DNA of 64,000 nt from Planctomycetaceae bacterium. GTDB lineage: Bacteria > Planctomycetota > Phycisphaerae > UBA1845 > UTPLA1. Location of the stretch: NCBI GenBank assembly GCA_006969385.1, contig CP030884.1:2418001-2482000 (forward strand), in the 5' to 3' direction. The translations under genes were made by a program, and so were the position numbers. Position 1 is the first letter of the stretch, and each line of letters opens with the position of its first letter. The notes below the pieces were generated by a model. That model made no database searches, was not told where the DNA came from, and saw only the letters and a program-made list of their open reading frames with translations. Shown one piece after another: positions 18,292 to 27,942 of this stretch.

Positions 18292-18713
18292 ATGCGCGGG
18301 CGGCTCGTCGTATGCTCGGAGCGAACGGGATATGGGCAGTAATTTTTGACCTTTTAAACGCCGATACAATCGAGCGAAGCCCTAAATCGACACGCGACCG
18401 ACAGAGCTGCGGGCTGTGGCCGCGTGTAAGACGAGGGTGCACCTGCTTCTTTGGGGGCTGGGGGAAAACGTTCACAGTGCCGGTCAGCACTGTTTCCGAT
18501 TTTATATTACGGGCACCTATATTGGTATTAGAACGTGGGGTCTCGATTCGGGCATGGAATGTGCGAGGTCACTCTACTCCTGACGGAAATTATTGCGACT
18601 CGGAAAGTCGGAATGCTTGCGTGTGCTCCCCCTATTCAAAGGCAACCAGAGGCGCTACCACTTGAAAGGATGCCTTTTGCTAGAATGACGTGATAGGCAC
18701 TTGGCCGCGGGGG

Positions 18714-20774
18714 CTAGTTGCGATGTGCGTCGCCCGGTTTTTTCTTGTAGCTAACTGTCGGCACTGCCGTTTGGTAATCGATCGTGACGGTCTCTTTGAC
18801 GTCGCCGTTCATCCAACTGTAGTGTTGGGTTTTCGTCGTTGTCTTATCATCTCCCGTCTTCAGAATCTTCAAAGGTGATGACCCAATTGACAAAAGCGTT
18901 ACGAATTTTGCGTCGTCGTCGGTCATTCCGAAGTGAAACGACCAAATTGGCTCCATTTCTAACCCCTTCGGTGACCACCAACCCTGCATGACGGGTTCGC
19001 GAACGCCTTTGATCGGCATCGAATACTTCGCTTTCTCTGTCAGGCTGGTCACCCATAGGCGATCGTCTTTTCCATCGATCTTAAAACGCAGTTGCCCCGA
19101 ACGCGCAGAATCGTAATGAAGCGCCGGTCCCAGTTGAAACCACTGCTTTATATCGTGCGTCTTTTCCGTTGAATCCTGTACTCGATCGAGAACCAAGAGC
19201 CATTCCTTCGGATGAAAAACAATCGTACGGATATGCCTTATGGTGCGGTAGTGCAGCACGCTTGCTGTAGCGCATGTGATACCGTCAACGATGTTCCATT
19301 GCTGGAGCGCCGATTCATAAGGCCGCGTGCCGCGCCGTTGATGGTTGCGGTCATCGATCTGAATTGTGTTGTGGGCTCGGGTTGACTCAACAAAAACTCT
19401 GTTCGGGTCGGCATAATAATAGCCATCCTGCCACAGATCGGACCCGGTTTTGGTTCTTCCCAGATAACCATACCGTCCTGCATCCACGAGCAATGGAATT
19501 CCGGCATCAAACCAAAATAGAGAAAGATCGTCCGCATGTTTGTGCGTGCGCGAGTGAAACGCGCATTGCAAAGCCAGAAAGGATGATTCCGAGAACGGCA
19601 GCTTGCCGTCACCAAGGCCCGTATGCACCGCAAAGTGGCCGGATTGAGGGAATGCGCCGACGACTGATTCGGACGGTTCGCCGGTTTTAGAACATGAGAC
19701 GGCGTAGTGAAGAATCGGGGAAGTCCAGCGAAACTTGGTCAAGTCGGATTCGGTAACGGTGGTCGAATCAGTGTCACCAAAGTTCAGAAGTTTTCCATCG
19801 GGCAGAATCATCCATGCGAGTGCATTTTGCATCTTGAGAAAGAGCCGATCGAAGTTTTTCAGTTCCGTAGTAAGACCGGCTTGTCGCAGTGTCGAAAACG
19901 TCTTGAGTAGCGCGAAGTGATAGGAAGGAGAGTGCTCACGATGCACGCCCTCAGAGGTGAAGTGTTCCTGCAACATGCGGTTGAGCCGATTAATTGCTTG
20001 CAATTTGAAAACCTGAAGCCGTTGATCGCAATGAAGCCGCTTCGCTGCGGATAACTGTCCCGCCGCCTGAAATATCCCGTGATTCGAGTGAAACGCGATC
20101 AATCGATCATTATCCAGATATTCGAAGTGGTCGACCAATGAACCCCAAAGCTCGTGAATTGTTTGGTCAGTAATGCTCGGATCACGGCAGGCTACATCGA
20201 ACAACAGCGCCAGAATAGCCGTTCTAAGGCCGACAGCCATATCGTACCAAGCAAAAGAGCCGGCACCGTTACGAGAAGGATTTTCTGGTAACGGGTTCTT
20301 TGCAATCCAATCGCTTACAATTGCAAGTGCAAATGCCAAGGTTTCGGAATCAGGTTTTTCCGATAGTACGATGGCGAAAGGAACGAGTGGATCCCAAGAG
20401 TGCAGTTTAAAATTGAAGGATCGATTCTGCTCCTTAAATGCAAGCCAGTCTATCGGTGGGGTTAGTGAAATAGCTTCTTCGTTTTGCGGTGCCCATCCGT
20501 CCGCCAAATATCCTTCAACATAATCCTCGGGAGTCTTTTTAAATGATAAATCGATGATCGGCGCAAAGGGTTTGAGCGGTGAAGAAATCTGCCTTTTTCT
20601 CAACGACCCAATATCGACATTTCGAAGCGTCGGTACATGAAATTTCGAGGCCTTGTTGTCGGTTCTTTTCTTCTCGCTCTCCTTGGTTGACTGACCAAAG
20701 CTACGTTGATTTACAAGGAGTCCAATTAGGCAAAGCGTGGGTATCAAAAGCGCGACTATCCGAACAAAACGCAT
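18714..20774 (-). CDS. heparinase II/III-family polysaccharide lyase, exported
   Basis: The start is placed at the Met at 20774, giving a good signal peptide (MRFVRIVALLIPTLCLIGLL, cleavage after ...RSFG); an upstream Met at 20810 is possible. About 686 residues. An N-terminal alpha/alpha toroid is followed by the lyase beta domain with HSRTHKHADDLSLFWFDAG, PLLVDAGRYGY and STRAHNTIQIDD, the usual conserved segment of Hepar_II_III proteins. Such enzymes cut uronic-acid-containing polysaccharides or help exopolysaccharide export. Neighbours are a PEP-CTERM protein and a GH16 enzyme. Confidence 0.85.
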   Translation of the reverse strand: MRFVRIVALLIPTLCLIGLLVNQRSFGQSTKESEKKRTDNKASKFHVPTLRNVDIGSLRKRQISSPLKPFAPIIDLSFKKTPEDYVEGYLADGWAPQNEEAISLTPPIDWLAFKEQNRSFNFKLHSWDPLVPFAIVLSEKPDSETLAFALAIVSDWIAKNPLPENPSRNGAGSFAWYDMAVGLRTAILALLFDVACRDPSITDQTIHELWGSLVDHFEYLDNDRLIAFHSNHGIFQAAGQLSAAKRLHCDQRLQVFKLQAINRLNRMLQEHFTSEGVHREHSPSYHFALLKTFSTLRQAGLTTELKNFDRLFLKMQNALAWMILPDGKLLNFGDTDSTTVTESDLTKFRWTSPILHYAVSCSKTGEPSESVVGAFPQSGHFAVHTGLGDGKLPFSESSFLALQCAFHSRTHKHADDLSLFWFDAGIPLLVDAGRYGYLGRTKTGSDLWQDGYYYADPNRVFVESTRAHNTIQIDDRNHQRRGTRPYESALQQWNIVDGITCATASVLHYRTIRHIRTIVFHPKEWLLVLDRVQDSTEKTHDIKQWFQLGPALHYDSARSGQLRFKIDGKDDRLWVTSLTEKAKYSMPIKGVREPVMQGWWSPKGLEMEPIWSFHFGMTDDDAKFVTLLSIGSSPLKILKTGDDKTTTKTQHYSWMNGDVKETVTIDYQTAVPTVSYKKKPGDAHRN

Positions 20775-21050
20775 ACTCGCTTTGCAATGTTGATATTTCA
20801 AATTTCTCATGGTCCCGATTCTATCCCAGAAGTCACATTCGACGCTGCAAAATCAAATCGCCTCGCACGTTCCTGGATTGTGCAAGACTCGGATAGACAT
20901 TCTATGTAACTTCATTGGACGTTGCGCACGCTTACTTTTTTGCGGCTCTTAGGGGGAGGATGATGGCAGCAACTGGACGGAAAACTCGGGTTTGCGGGAG
21001 CGACAACCCGTGATCTCATGCTTCATCATACGCTTTATGACGTTTTTGAA

Positions 21051-21070
21051 CCCCCGTTGATATTCGGGGG
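21051..21070 (-). terminator. hairpin just after the PEP-CTERM gene
   Basis: CCCCCG (21051-21056) pairs with CGGGGG (21065-21070) two bases beyond the stop of the PEP-CTERM gene. There is no strong U-run, so termination is tentative. The remainder of 20811-21071 shows no gene. Confidence 0.4.
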
Positions 21071-21071
21071 G

Positions 21072-21713
21072 CTATTGTTCAAGTCGCCTCGATCGTCCCC
21101 GTAGTGCGAATGCGCTGATTAGGGCGAGTGCCATTAACGTGGACGGCTCTGGAATTAACCTAAAATTGTCAATACCGGATTCGAACCCCAAATCGGTACT
21201 TACAGCCATTCCGACATAAACTGCCGAAACATCAGCAATAACTTCTGAGAACGGCGTGTTTCCTTGACTTAAGCCGGACAAAAACCAGCCGTTGCCGCCG
21301 TCGAGCGGGATGCTGTAACTTTCCCATGCCTCCAAGCCTTTTAGCTCAGGCCGGAAAGACCAAACTGTACCGTCGCTTCCTTCGATTAAGACTGAATTTG
21401 CTTGAATCGCTGAGGCGATCACAAAAGCGTCGTATTCAACGCTCGTAAAGCTGCTCAGATCACCAGAAAACTGAGGTGGCGCTTGGACAAGTGCTGGAGA
21501 TTCCGCACCGCTAAGGGTATCGATGAATGCGAGATAACCACCCGGATTGCCGCCGGTACCGGGATTAATGACGTCAAAACCACCAACCTTGAGGTTCGTC
21601 CAACCTTGAAGTGTTCCGTCGTCGAAGTTCGAAATGATAGATGCGTTCGATTGAGCCGCGACCAACATGGTGATGGCGAACGCGACGGCTACGAAGTGTT
21701 GATTTCTTGGCAT
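21072..21713 (-). CDS. PEP-CTERM sorting domain protein
   Basis: 213 residues with an N-terminal signal peptide (MPRNQHFVAVAFAITMLVA) and a C-terminal sorting tail: PEPSTLMALALISAFALRG followed by basic residues. The middle is a beta-rich domain of about 150 residues that resembles carbohydrate-binding laminin-G-like folds (FDDGTLQGWTNLKVGGFDV). PEP-CTERM proteins are processed by exosortase and are usually tied to exopolysaccharide. AAAGGGAG lies just before the ATG. Confidence 0.85.
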   Translation of the reverse strand: MPRNQHFVAVAFAITMLVAAQSNASIISNFDDGTLQGWTNLKVGGFDVINPGTGGNPGGYLAFIDTLSGAESPALVQAPPQFSGDLSSFTSVEYDAFVIASAIQANSVLIEGSDGTVWSFRPELKGLEAWESYSIPLDGGNGWFLSGLSQGNTPFSEVIADVSAVYVGMAVSTDLGFESGIDNFRLIPEPSTLMALALISAFALRGRSRRLEQ

Positions 21714-21743
21714 AAACTCCCTTTCGATGAGAAATTCCGTTAA

Positions 21744-21772
21744 TATATAGCCAATTGGAATGATAAAAACAA
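21744..21772 (-). promoter_or_regulatory. probable promoter of the PEP-CTERM gene
   Basis: On the minus strand TTGTTT (21772-21767) and TATATA (21749-21744) are separated by exactly 17 nt, about 30 nt upstream of the start codon. The intergenic region 21714-22169 contains this site, a palindrome at 22034-22060 and otherwise no gene. Confidence 0.5.
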
Positions 21773-22033
21773 GATTTTCGGATTCTTGGCTTGCTCAGCG
21801 CAACAGGAAGTTAATAAATATATCCAAGCATTTAAGTGCGACGGCAACAGGCGCTCCAATCCGTACTGCTAACCACTCCGTGCGATTTTGACACGGTATC
21901 TGATCTTTTTGACTGCAAAACGAATTTATCGACATTCAATCTTTGGTGTTATTGAACTCCCGTTGGTTAATGCAGGGGGATTTGGCAATATCATTGGATT
22001 GACCTTGGCTCGCCCCAAAGATTAAAGTAGTAC

Positions 22034-22060
22034 TTGACAAAGTTTCTGAAACTGTTTCAA
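22034..22060 (+). promoter_or_regulatory. 27-bp palindrome overlapping a TTGACA box, candidate operator for the GH16 gene
   Basis: TTGACAAAGTTTC-T-GAAACTGTTTCAA is an odd-centred palindrome with 11 of 13 arm positions matching. Its left arm includes a perfect -35-like TTGACA. It lies about 110 nt before the GH16 start. Confidence 0.45.
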
Positions 22061-22169
22061 GGGCTCGGCGCCGGGCACGTCGCGTTGCCTGCGATCCTGC
22101 ACGCTCGCCCAGAATTCAATCATCATGCCCCATGCCGTCAAAAGCATACTCTGCAGAAAGCACACCCAA

Positions 22170-25100
22170 ATGAATCAAACCAATTTCGTTCGTTTCATCA
22201 TGGTCGCGCTTACCTTGGCCGGTTGCACCATTGCCCGCGCGCAGACGCTTGTCTGGTCCGAAGAATTCAACGGGCCGACGGTCGATCACGACACGTGGAC
22301 GTACAACACCGGCGGCAGCGGATTCGGCAATGGTGAGTTGCAGTATTACACCGCCCGGCCCGAGAACGTGTTTATCGAAAACGGCAGCCTGGTGATCGAA
22401 GCGCGGCGCGAAAACTATCTCGGCGATAAGGCATTCACGTCGTCGCGGCTCGTCACCAACGGTCGCTTCGCATTTAAGTACGGCACCGTCGAAGCGCGAA
22501 TCAAATTGCCGCACGTCGATAACGGTATCTGGCCGGCGCTGTGGATCATGGGCACCAACTTCGGCGCGATCAACTGGCCTGCTTGCGGTGAGGTCGACAT
22601 CATGGAGTTCGGTCGCAAAGACGGCTTCGAGGCGGGCGTTGTAAATCGGCGCGTGGTCTCGGCGGCGCACTGGGAATATCAGGGCGAACACGCACTGTAT
22701 CACACGTACACCGACCGACCGGTGGATATGCACCTCGATTATCACCTGTTTCGCCTCGAATGGACGCCGACGGAAATGCGCTCGTACGTCGATGGCGATT
22801 TGTTTTGGTCGTTCGACATTAGCGACCCGGTGGGTGATTCGCTGGAAGAATTTCACGAGCCGATGTTCCTATTAACGAACGTGGCCGTCGGCGGTTGGAA
22901 CTTTATCGAAATTACCGACCCGAATGCGATCACGGCGAGCTTCCCGGAACGCATGTATATCGATTACATCCGTCTCTACGACGAAGGCGATACCGAGCTG
23001 TTCTTCGGCGAAGACGTGCAGGAGTCGGGCGACTTCGGCGTGTTCACCGAAACGACGCCGGTCAATAACAGCGTTACATATGAAACGGACGCCGAGCTGT
23101 ACTTATGGAACAACCTCACCGAAGCGACGGGCGCGGCCTTCGAAGGCAGCGAAGCATGGAACATGCGCGCGGCGGCCGGCGATTGGTGGGGCATGGGCGT
23201 GTTGTCGACGCAGTTCGACCGCAACCTATCGAATTACTCCGACGGTCACATGCACCTGCATATGAAAATGAACTCGACCGCAACGTTTAAGGTCGGTTTG
23301 AAGAGTTCGACGTCCGGCGAAAGCTGGATTGAGTTTGACGGTGCGACGGAAGCGTACGGATTGGTGCGCGACGGCGAGTGGCACGAAGTCATTATCCCGT
23401 TGAATGCGTTTCTAAACTGCGACTTCACGACGGTCAGCCAGTTGTTCATGATCGCGGGCGACCCGCCGGCGTCGGACGTTACGTTCTCGATCGATAATAT
23501 CTACTGGACGCCGAGCGTGCCGCGACCGACGCCGGAGAACGGCAACTTCGGCGTCTTCACGGAAGACCCGGCGCATACGACGGCCGGAGAAATTCAACTC
23601 GATGTTGATGGCGGATTTTACGTTTGGGAAGACACGCTGATCGCCGGACCGCAGGATCCATACGAAGGCTCGTCGAGCTTGTCGTTTAGCTCCGCCCCCG
23701 GATTCGCTTGGTTCGGCGCCGCTTTTTCGACGACGATCAAACACAACCTGTCCGCGTTCCGTTTCCCAAATAGTAAATTGCACGTCGCGCTAAAGACGAG
23801 TTCGACGACGACGTTCCGGCTCGGCATGCGCAGCGGCAATGTGGACGACATCGGCCAGAAGTGGATCGAGTTCGCCGCCGGTAACGATCCGTACGGTTTC
23901 GTACGCGATGGCAATTGGCACGTGATCGAAATCCCGATGAGCGACATCACCGACGCGGTGGACCTCACGGCCGTGAGTATTCCGTTCCAGATTCTTGGCG
24001 TAAACGGACCGATCTCGAACATCGAATTCGACGACGTGTGTTTCCTGAACGGCGGAACCGCGTTGCCGGTGAACTCGGGTTCGCCCGTTGCCGATGCCGG
24101 GCAAGACTTGGTCGTGTTCCTGCCGATTAACAGCGTCGTGATCGACGGTACGGCCAGCCAGGACGACGGCGCGATCGACGACTTCACCTGGCAGCAAATC
24201 AGCGGCCCCAATAATGCGACGTTGAGCGGCGAAAACACGGCGATGCTTTCGGCGTCGAATCTGATCGAAGGCGTTTACGTGTTCCGACTTACCGTGACCG
24301 ACGACGAGATGTTGGTCGATTCGGATGATGTGACGGTGACGGTTACGACCGGCGCGCCGACGGCGGATGCCGGTAACGACCAAACGATCGCGCTGCCGGG
24401 GCAATCGAGCGTTACGCTTAACGGCGCGGGCGAAGATCCGGACGGCACGATTGTCGAATACGCTTGGTCGCAGGTCAGTGGCCCGGCGCCGGCGGTATTG
24501 ACGGATGCGGACAGGGCGACGGCGACGGCGGCCAATCTGCAAGACGGCACATACGTCTTTGAATTGACCGTAACCGACGACGACATGTTGACGGGCAGCG
24601 ATCAGGTTGAAGTCGTCGTGACTTACCCCGCGCCGAATATCGCGTTGGGTAAACCGACCGTGACGTCGTCGGCAACGGGTAATGAGGTGGTCACCAACGG
24701 CAGCTTTGAGAACGGCAACAGCGCGAACGCTGATAGTTGGACCTTTGCAGCCTATCCATCCGGCAATGCCACGGCGAGCGTGGCGCGCGTTGCGACGATG
24801 CCCGCCAGCGGTTCGTGGGCGATGCAACTCAGCGTGGCCGGCGCTGCGAACGGCGGGCCGGCGGCAGAGGCCAATCAAATCACGCCGGCGGGATTGATCG
24901 TGCCCGGTAGTGCTTACAGCTTTACTGTGCAAGGGCGACGCGTGGGCGAAATTGGGATCGGTGTGGTTGTGCAAATGCAACTGCGTTGGCTCAACGACAA
25001 CAACGCGATCGTAGGGTTAACGCCCTACGTGGAGATCGCGGGAGGCATCACCGAAAGCTACAGTGAGTTCGGCATATACGATGTCGTCGCGCCGGCCATT

Positions 25101-25724
25101 GCCGCAAAGGCGCAGGTGGTACTGCGTTTGGCAGGCGGTGCCATCGTCGGCTCCGATGCGACGATTATCTACGACGACGTGTCGGTTGCATCGGCGAGCG
25201 GCGCGCAGGTTGGAGATAATGCGGTCGATGGGGATACTGCGACGAAATGGGCCAGTTCCGACGGCGATCCGCAATGGATCGAAGTTGACTTCGGAGATAC
25301 CTACGACGTCAATCGAGTCGCGATCGACTGGGGCAATGCCTACGCACAGGAATACGACATCGATATTTCCGATGACGGCGCTTCATGGACGACGGTTTAT
25401 TCGACGACCTCCGGCGCGGGCGGTACCGAGACGATCGACCTGATGGCGACCGGCGAATACTTGCGCGTGTATGCCCATGTCGGTGCGACGTCCAACGGTT
25501 GTGCGATCGACGAGTTGGAAGCGTACGGATTCCTGAGCATTCCGGCCGGCGATATGGATCAGGATCGCGATGTCGATCTCGACGACGTACCGCACTTTGT
25601 CGATGCGCTACTCGGCCACGCACCTTCGGCGGCGGGTATTCTACAAAGCAATGCCGACATGGACGGCAACGCTACACGCGACGGTCGCGATGTGCAGTTG
25701 TTTGTTGAAGCGTTGTTGCCGTAG
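22170..25724 (+). CDS. secreted GH16 beta-glucanase with CBM-like, PKD, F5/8C and dockerin-like modules
   Basis: 1184 residues; ATG 22170 gives a signal peptide (cleavage near ARAQ, residue 25). GH16 (25-275) has the catalytic motif EVDIMEF (E141, D143, E146), so hydrolysis of beta-1,3- or mixed-linked glucans is likely. Two similar beta modules begin GVFTE (about 288 and 459). Two PKD-like repeats follow (about 640-730 and 730-820), then a binding module and an F5/8C discoidin domain (about 1015-1125). The tail has two dockerin/EF-like repeats (DMDQDRDVDLDD and DMDGNATRDGRD). A terminator follows at 25765. Confidence 0.88.
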   Translation: MNQTNFVRFIMVALTLAGCTIARAQTLVWSEEFNGPTVDHDTWTYNTGGSGFGNGELQYYTARPENVFIENGSLVIEARRENYLGDKAFTSSRLVTNGRFAFKYGTVEARIKLPHVDNGIWPALWIMGTNFGAINWPACGEVDIMEFGRKDGFEAGVVNRRVVSAAHWEYQGEHALYHTYTDRPVDMHLDYHLFRLEWTPTEMRSYVDGDLFWSFDISDPVGDSLEEFHEPMFLLTNVAVGGWNFIEITDPNAITASFPERMYIDYIRLYDEGDTELFFGEDVQESGDFGVFTETTPVNNSVTYETDAELYLWNNLTEATGAAFEGSEAWNMRAAAGDWWGMGVLSTQFDRNLSNYSDGHMHLHMKMNSTATFKVGLKSSTSGESWIEFDGATEAYGLVRDGEWHEVIIPLNAFLNCDFTTVSQLFMIAGDPPASDVTFSIDNIYWTPSVPRPTPENGNFGVFTEDPAHTTAGEIQLDVDGGFYVWEDTLIAGPQDPYEGSSSLSFSSAPGFAWFGAAFSTTIKHNLSAFRFPNSKLHVALKTSSTTTFRLGMRSGNVDDIGQKWIEFAAGNDPYGFVRDGNWHVIEIPMSDITDAVDLTAVSIPFQILGVNGPISNIEFDDVCFLNGGTALPVNSGSPVADAGQDLVVFLPINSVVIDGTASQDDGAIDDFTWQQISGPNNATLSGENTAMLSASNLIEGVYVFRLTVTDDEMLVDSDDVTVTVTTGAPTADAGNDQTIALPGQSSVTLNGAGEDPDGTIVEYAWSQVSGPAPAVLTDADRATATAANLQDGTYVFELTVTDDDMLTGSDQVEVVVTYPAPNIALGKPTVTSSATGNEVVTNGSFENGNSANADSWTFAAYPSGNATASVARVATMPASGSWAMQLSVAGAANGGPAAEANQITPAGLIVPGSAYSFTVQGRRVGEIGIGVVVQMQLRWLNDNNAIVGLTPYVEIAGGITESYSEFGIYDVVAPAIAAKAQVVLRLAGGAIVGSDATIIYDDVSVASASGAQVGDNAVDGDTATKWASSDGDPQWIEVDFGDTYDVNRVAIDWGNAYAQEYDIDISDDGASWTTVYSTTSGAGGTETIDLMATGEYLRVYAHVGATSNGCAIDELEAYGFLSIPAGDMDQDRDVDLDDVPHFVDALLGHAPSAAGILQSNADMDGNATRDGRDVQLFVEALLP

Positions 25725-25764
25725 GGTAGCAAACGGTCGGTTTGCAATTTGAAATTCGGATAAT

Positions 25765-25802
25765 ACGGTGATCGATATTCCTTTTCGATCACCGTCTCTT
25801 TT
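25765..25802. terminator. bidirectional terminator between convergent genes
   Basis: ACGGTGATCG (25765-25774) pairs perfectly with CGATCACCGT (25786-25795), followed on the plus strand by CTCTTTTT. It separates the GH16 gene from the convergent membrane protein. Confidence 0.75.
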
Positions 25803-26449
25803 TATGGTGTTGGCTGCGGCGTACTGCTACCGCACTCTGGGCAAACGCCCGATTCATTACCGGTAAGGTTATAGCCGCATTGGTTGCAAGCATTGGTGCC
25901 TACAAACTGCGCGATCCGCTTTCGTGCGCGGAGACAGCGCGAGATTACGTAAACCAAACCCACCAGCAGCCAGACATTGCTGCCTAAGATCCCGATGACT
26001 TTCGAGTTGAGCCACGCCGGTTTCCCGCCGGGGCCGGTGAAGCCCTGATGCGGGTGGGCATAAACATCGAGCCCGGCGAAGACCGACCAAATCAATCCGG
26101 GAACAAGCACCGTCATCGGGCTCAACAAAATGATCCGCCGCATCATGCCGTGGTCGGTGCCATCGTTTTCGTGCGTAAACGGAACGGCAACCAATCCTAA
26201 GATCGCCGACCAAAAAAGCGCCAAGAAGACACCTGCGTAGGGCAACGCGGTGAAGGATTTATAGATGTACATGCCTAAATCGCGGTAGGGCTCGTCGATG
26301 GAGCCGATCGACGCGGCCACTGGTAATAGCGTTATAGCAACCAGCGCGGCAACGCCGGCGCAGGCGCATGAAAATGTGTCGCGCTGAGATGTTTCTTCAG
26401 CAAGCGCATTATGTGACCAGGCGAGGCGAATCATGTTGCGATCCGACAT
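25802..26449 (-). CDS. hypothetical membrane protein with C-terminal zinc ribbon
   Basis: 215 residues with about four to five membrane segments and a cytosolic zinc ribbon near the C-terminus (NACNQCGYNLTGNESGVCPECG). This CxxCGYNLxGN...CPECG ribbon is, to my knowledge, characteristic of many planctomycete membrane proteins. Function unknown. Another ribbon protein lies at 63407. Confidence 0.65.
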   Translation of the reverse strand: MSDRNMIRLAWSHNALAEETSQRDTFSCACAGVAALVAITLLPVAASIGSIDEPYRDLGMYIYKSFTALPYAGVFLALFWSAILGLVAVPFTHENDGTDHGMMRRIILLSPMTVLVPGLIWSVFAGLDVYAHPHQGFTGPGGKPAWLNSKVIGILGSNVWLLVGLVYVISRCLRARKRIAQFVGTNACNQCGYNLTGNESGVCPECGSSTPQPTP

Positions 26450-26479
26450 GCGCGACTCATCGAGCCGTTACGCGCCAAG

Positions 26480-26779
26480 CTAATCGCGCCGCCTGCGCCG
26501 GCCAGAGCGCGCCACGGTTGATTTTTCCGCGCCTTCACCACCCAAACAGAACAACCATGCGACGATGCACAACAGGGGGTTGGTTTCCCAGTAGTAATAC
26601 GTCGCCAACACGGCGACTTGAATGCGCGGCAGAAAGATCAAACCCAACCACCAGAGCAACCCGCCCCAGGGTGTGGCGAGAATCATCGTGATGCGCGGGA
26701 AGAGGGCGATGGCGACGAGGAAAAGCACGCCGTGCACATCCCAGAAATCGGGGCCGCCTTGAAGGACGAATTGATCCAT
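26480..26779 (-). CDS. hypothetical small membrane protein
   Basis: 99 residues from ATG 26779; the longer frame to 26881 would run into the promoter region of the divergent gene. Three hydrophobic stretches (about 12-30, 33-50, 55-80) suggest an integral membrane protein. It precedes the zinc-ribbon membrane protein gene by 30 nt on the same strand, so the two are likely co-transcribed. No family recognised. Confidence 0.55.
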   Translation of the reverse strand: MDQFVLQGGPDFWDVHGVLFLVAIALFPRITMILATPWGGLLWWLGLIFLPRIQVAVLATYYYWETNPLLCIVAWLFCLGGEGAEKSTVARSGRRRRRD

Positions 26780-26880
26780 GATAATTGCTCCGCGTTGAAG
26801 GCGATCGATCGGACATTCGCGATCGACGCTGCCTATATGGTAACATGAACAACCGTCGTCGCTCGCTGGAGAATCATACA

Positions 26881-27888
26881 ATGACTATTGTGCGATATCT
26901 TACCATCATCGGTCTGACCTCGATGCTGGCCTGCGCGGCGGCGCGGCATCGGCATGACTATTCTCGTTGCGATCAAGAACCGACCACCCGCCCCGAACAA
27001 CAGGCTCGTGCTAGGGCTTGGTTTAAGCGTCGCAAGTTAATGAAGCGGCATGAGATTACCGTTGACCGAATCAGAAATGCGTTTCAGCGCGAAATGTTGA
27101 TGCTTGCCGATCACGACTGGGCGGGCGCGTACTACTATGGCGATGGGCTAGGCTGTAACGTATCGATCACCCTCTCTCCCAAGACGGGTATGACGTATAA
27201 GTGGATCGGTTGCAGTGGACTATACGATATTGACTACGGCCCTATTGTTGACATTCAGCACGACTATATCGACGTAAAGTTATCATTACCGTCTATCCAT
27301 CAGGGCTACGACGCAATTAAGGAGCGGTTCTATCGTGTGCGCTGGGTAAATCGTCATTATCTGATTCCGGGTGAGGACATGATTCAGTTTTGCAATGCGG
27401 TAAACTCAGGTTCCAAATACGGTATCAACTACTTAGTTCGCCGTGAGGATCGCGACAAGCCCGTCTTCGGTCTTCCCGATGTGCCGGAACAGTTTCGATC
27501 CTATCTCCTCGAATCGCCCATTGAATGTCATATCACCCAAATAGAGTCGCAAACAACCGCCGGCGACGATTACGAGACACTTCTTTGTCGCATCGATGCT
27601 GGTCGCAACGCGGGCTTGACGACTAATTTGGAACTCTACTTGTCCGCCGAAAATTCTTTCGAATGGCAAGTTGATGTTGAGGAGATCCTTGCCGATTCCA
27701 GTGGAGTAAGAATCAGCAAGCGGTTGAATCTACCGACAGATTATTTTCCACAAGTCGGTGACCTTTTGAGTACGCGTAGGTATTGGAATAATCGCTCCAG
27801 ACCAATGTACGACTATAGTGATCCGGCAACCCGAAAATTTCTGCTCGAATACTACGGGCCGTCGGCGCTTGAGGGCCATGATGATTGA
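26881..27888 (+). CDS. hypothetical exported protein
   Basis: 335 residues from ATG 26881 with a signal sequence (MTIVRYLTIIGLTSMLACAA) whose Cys18 could act as a lipidation site, although the box is not ideal. The rest is rich in Tyr, Asp and Arg and contains no motif I know. It is moderately AT-richer than neighbouring genes. It is divergent from the small membrane protein gene. Confidence 0.6.
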   Translation: MTIVRYLTIIGLTSMLACAAARHRHDYSRCDQEPTTRPEQQARARAWFKRRKLMKRHEITVDRIRNAFQREMLMLADHDWAGAYYYGDGLGCNVSITLSPKTGMTYKWIGCSGLYDIDYGPIVDIQHDYIDVKLSLPSIHQGYDAIKERFYRVRWVNRHYLIPGEDMIQFCNAVNSGSKYGINYLVRREDRDKPVFGLPDVPEQFRSYLLESPIECHITQIESQTTAGDDYETLLCRIDAGRNAGLTTNLELYLSAENSFEWQVDVEEILADSSGVRISKRLNLPTDYFPQVGDLLSTRRYWNNRSRPMYDYSDPATRKFLLEYYGPSALEGHDD

Positions 27889-27942
27889 GTTGTTTGGTGT
27901 CAACCGATGTCTGGTCGCCGCAGATTCGATTAAGCTCACAGG

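Noticed and set aside
18177-18665. Plus-strand frame of 162 codons in the gap after the ATP-cone gene
   Set aside because: It runs through the perfect hairpin and T-run and has unnatural composition (Cys, Arg, Trp rich) and no ribosome site.
23790-24980. 396-codon minus-strand frame opposite the GH16 gene
   Set aside because: Antisense shadow with Arg/His-rich composition; the plus-strand modules are clear.
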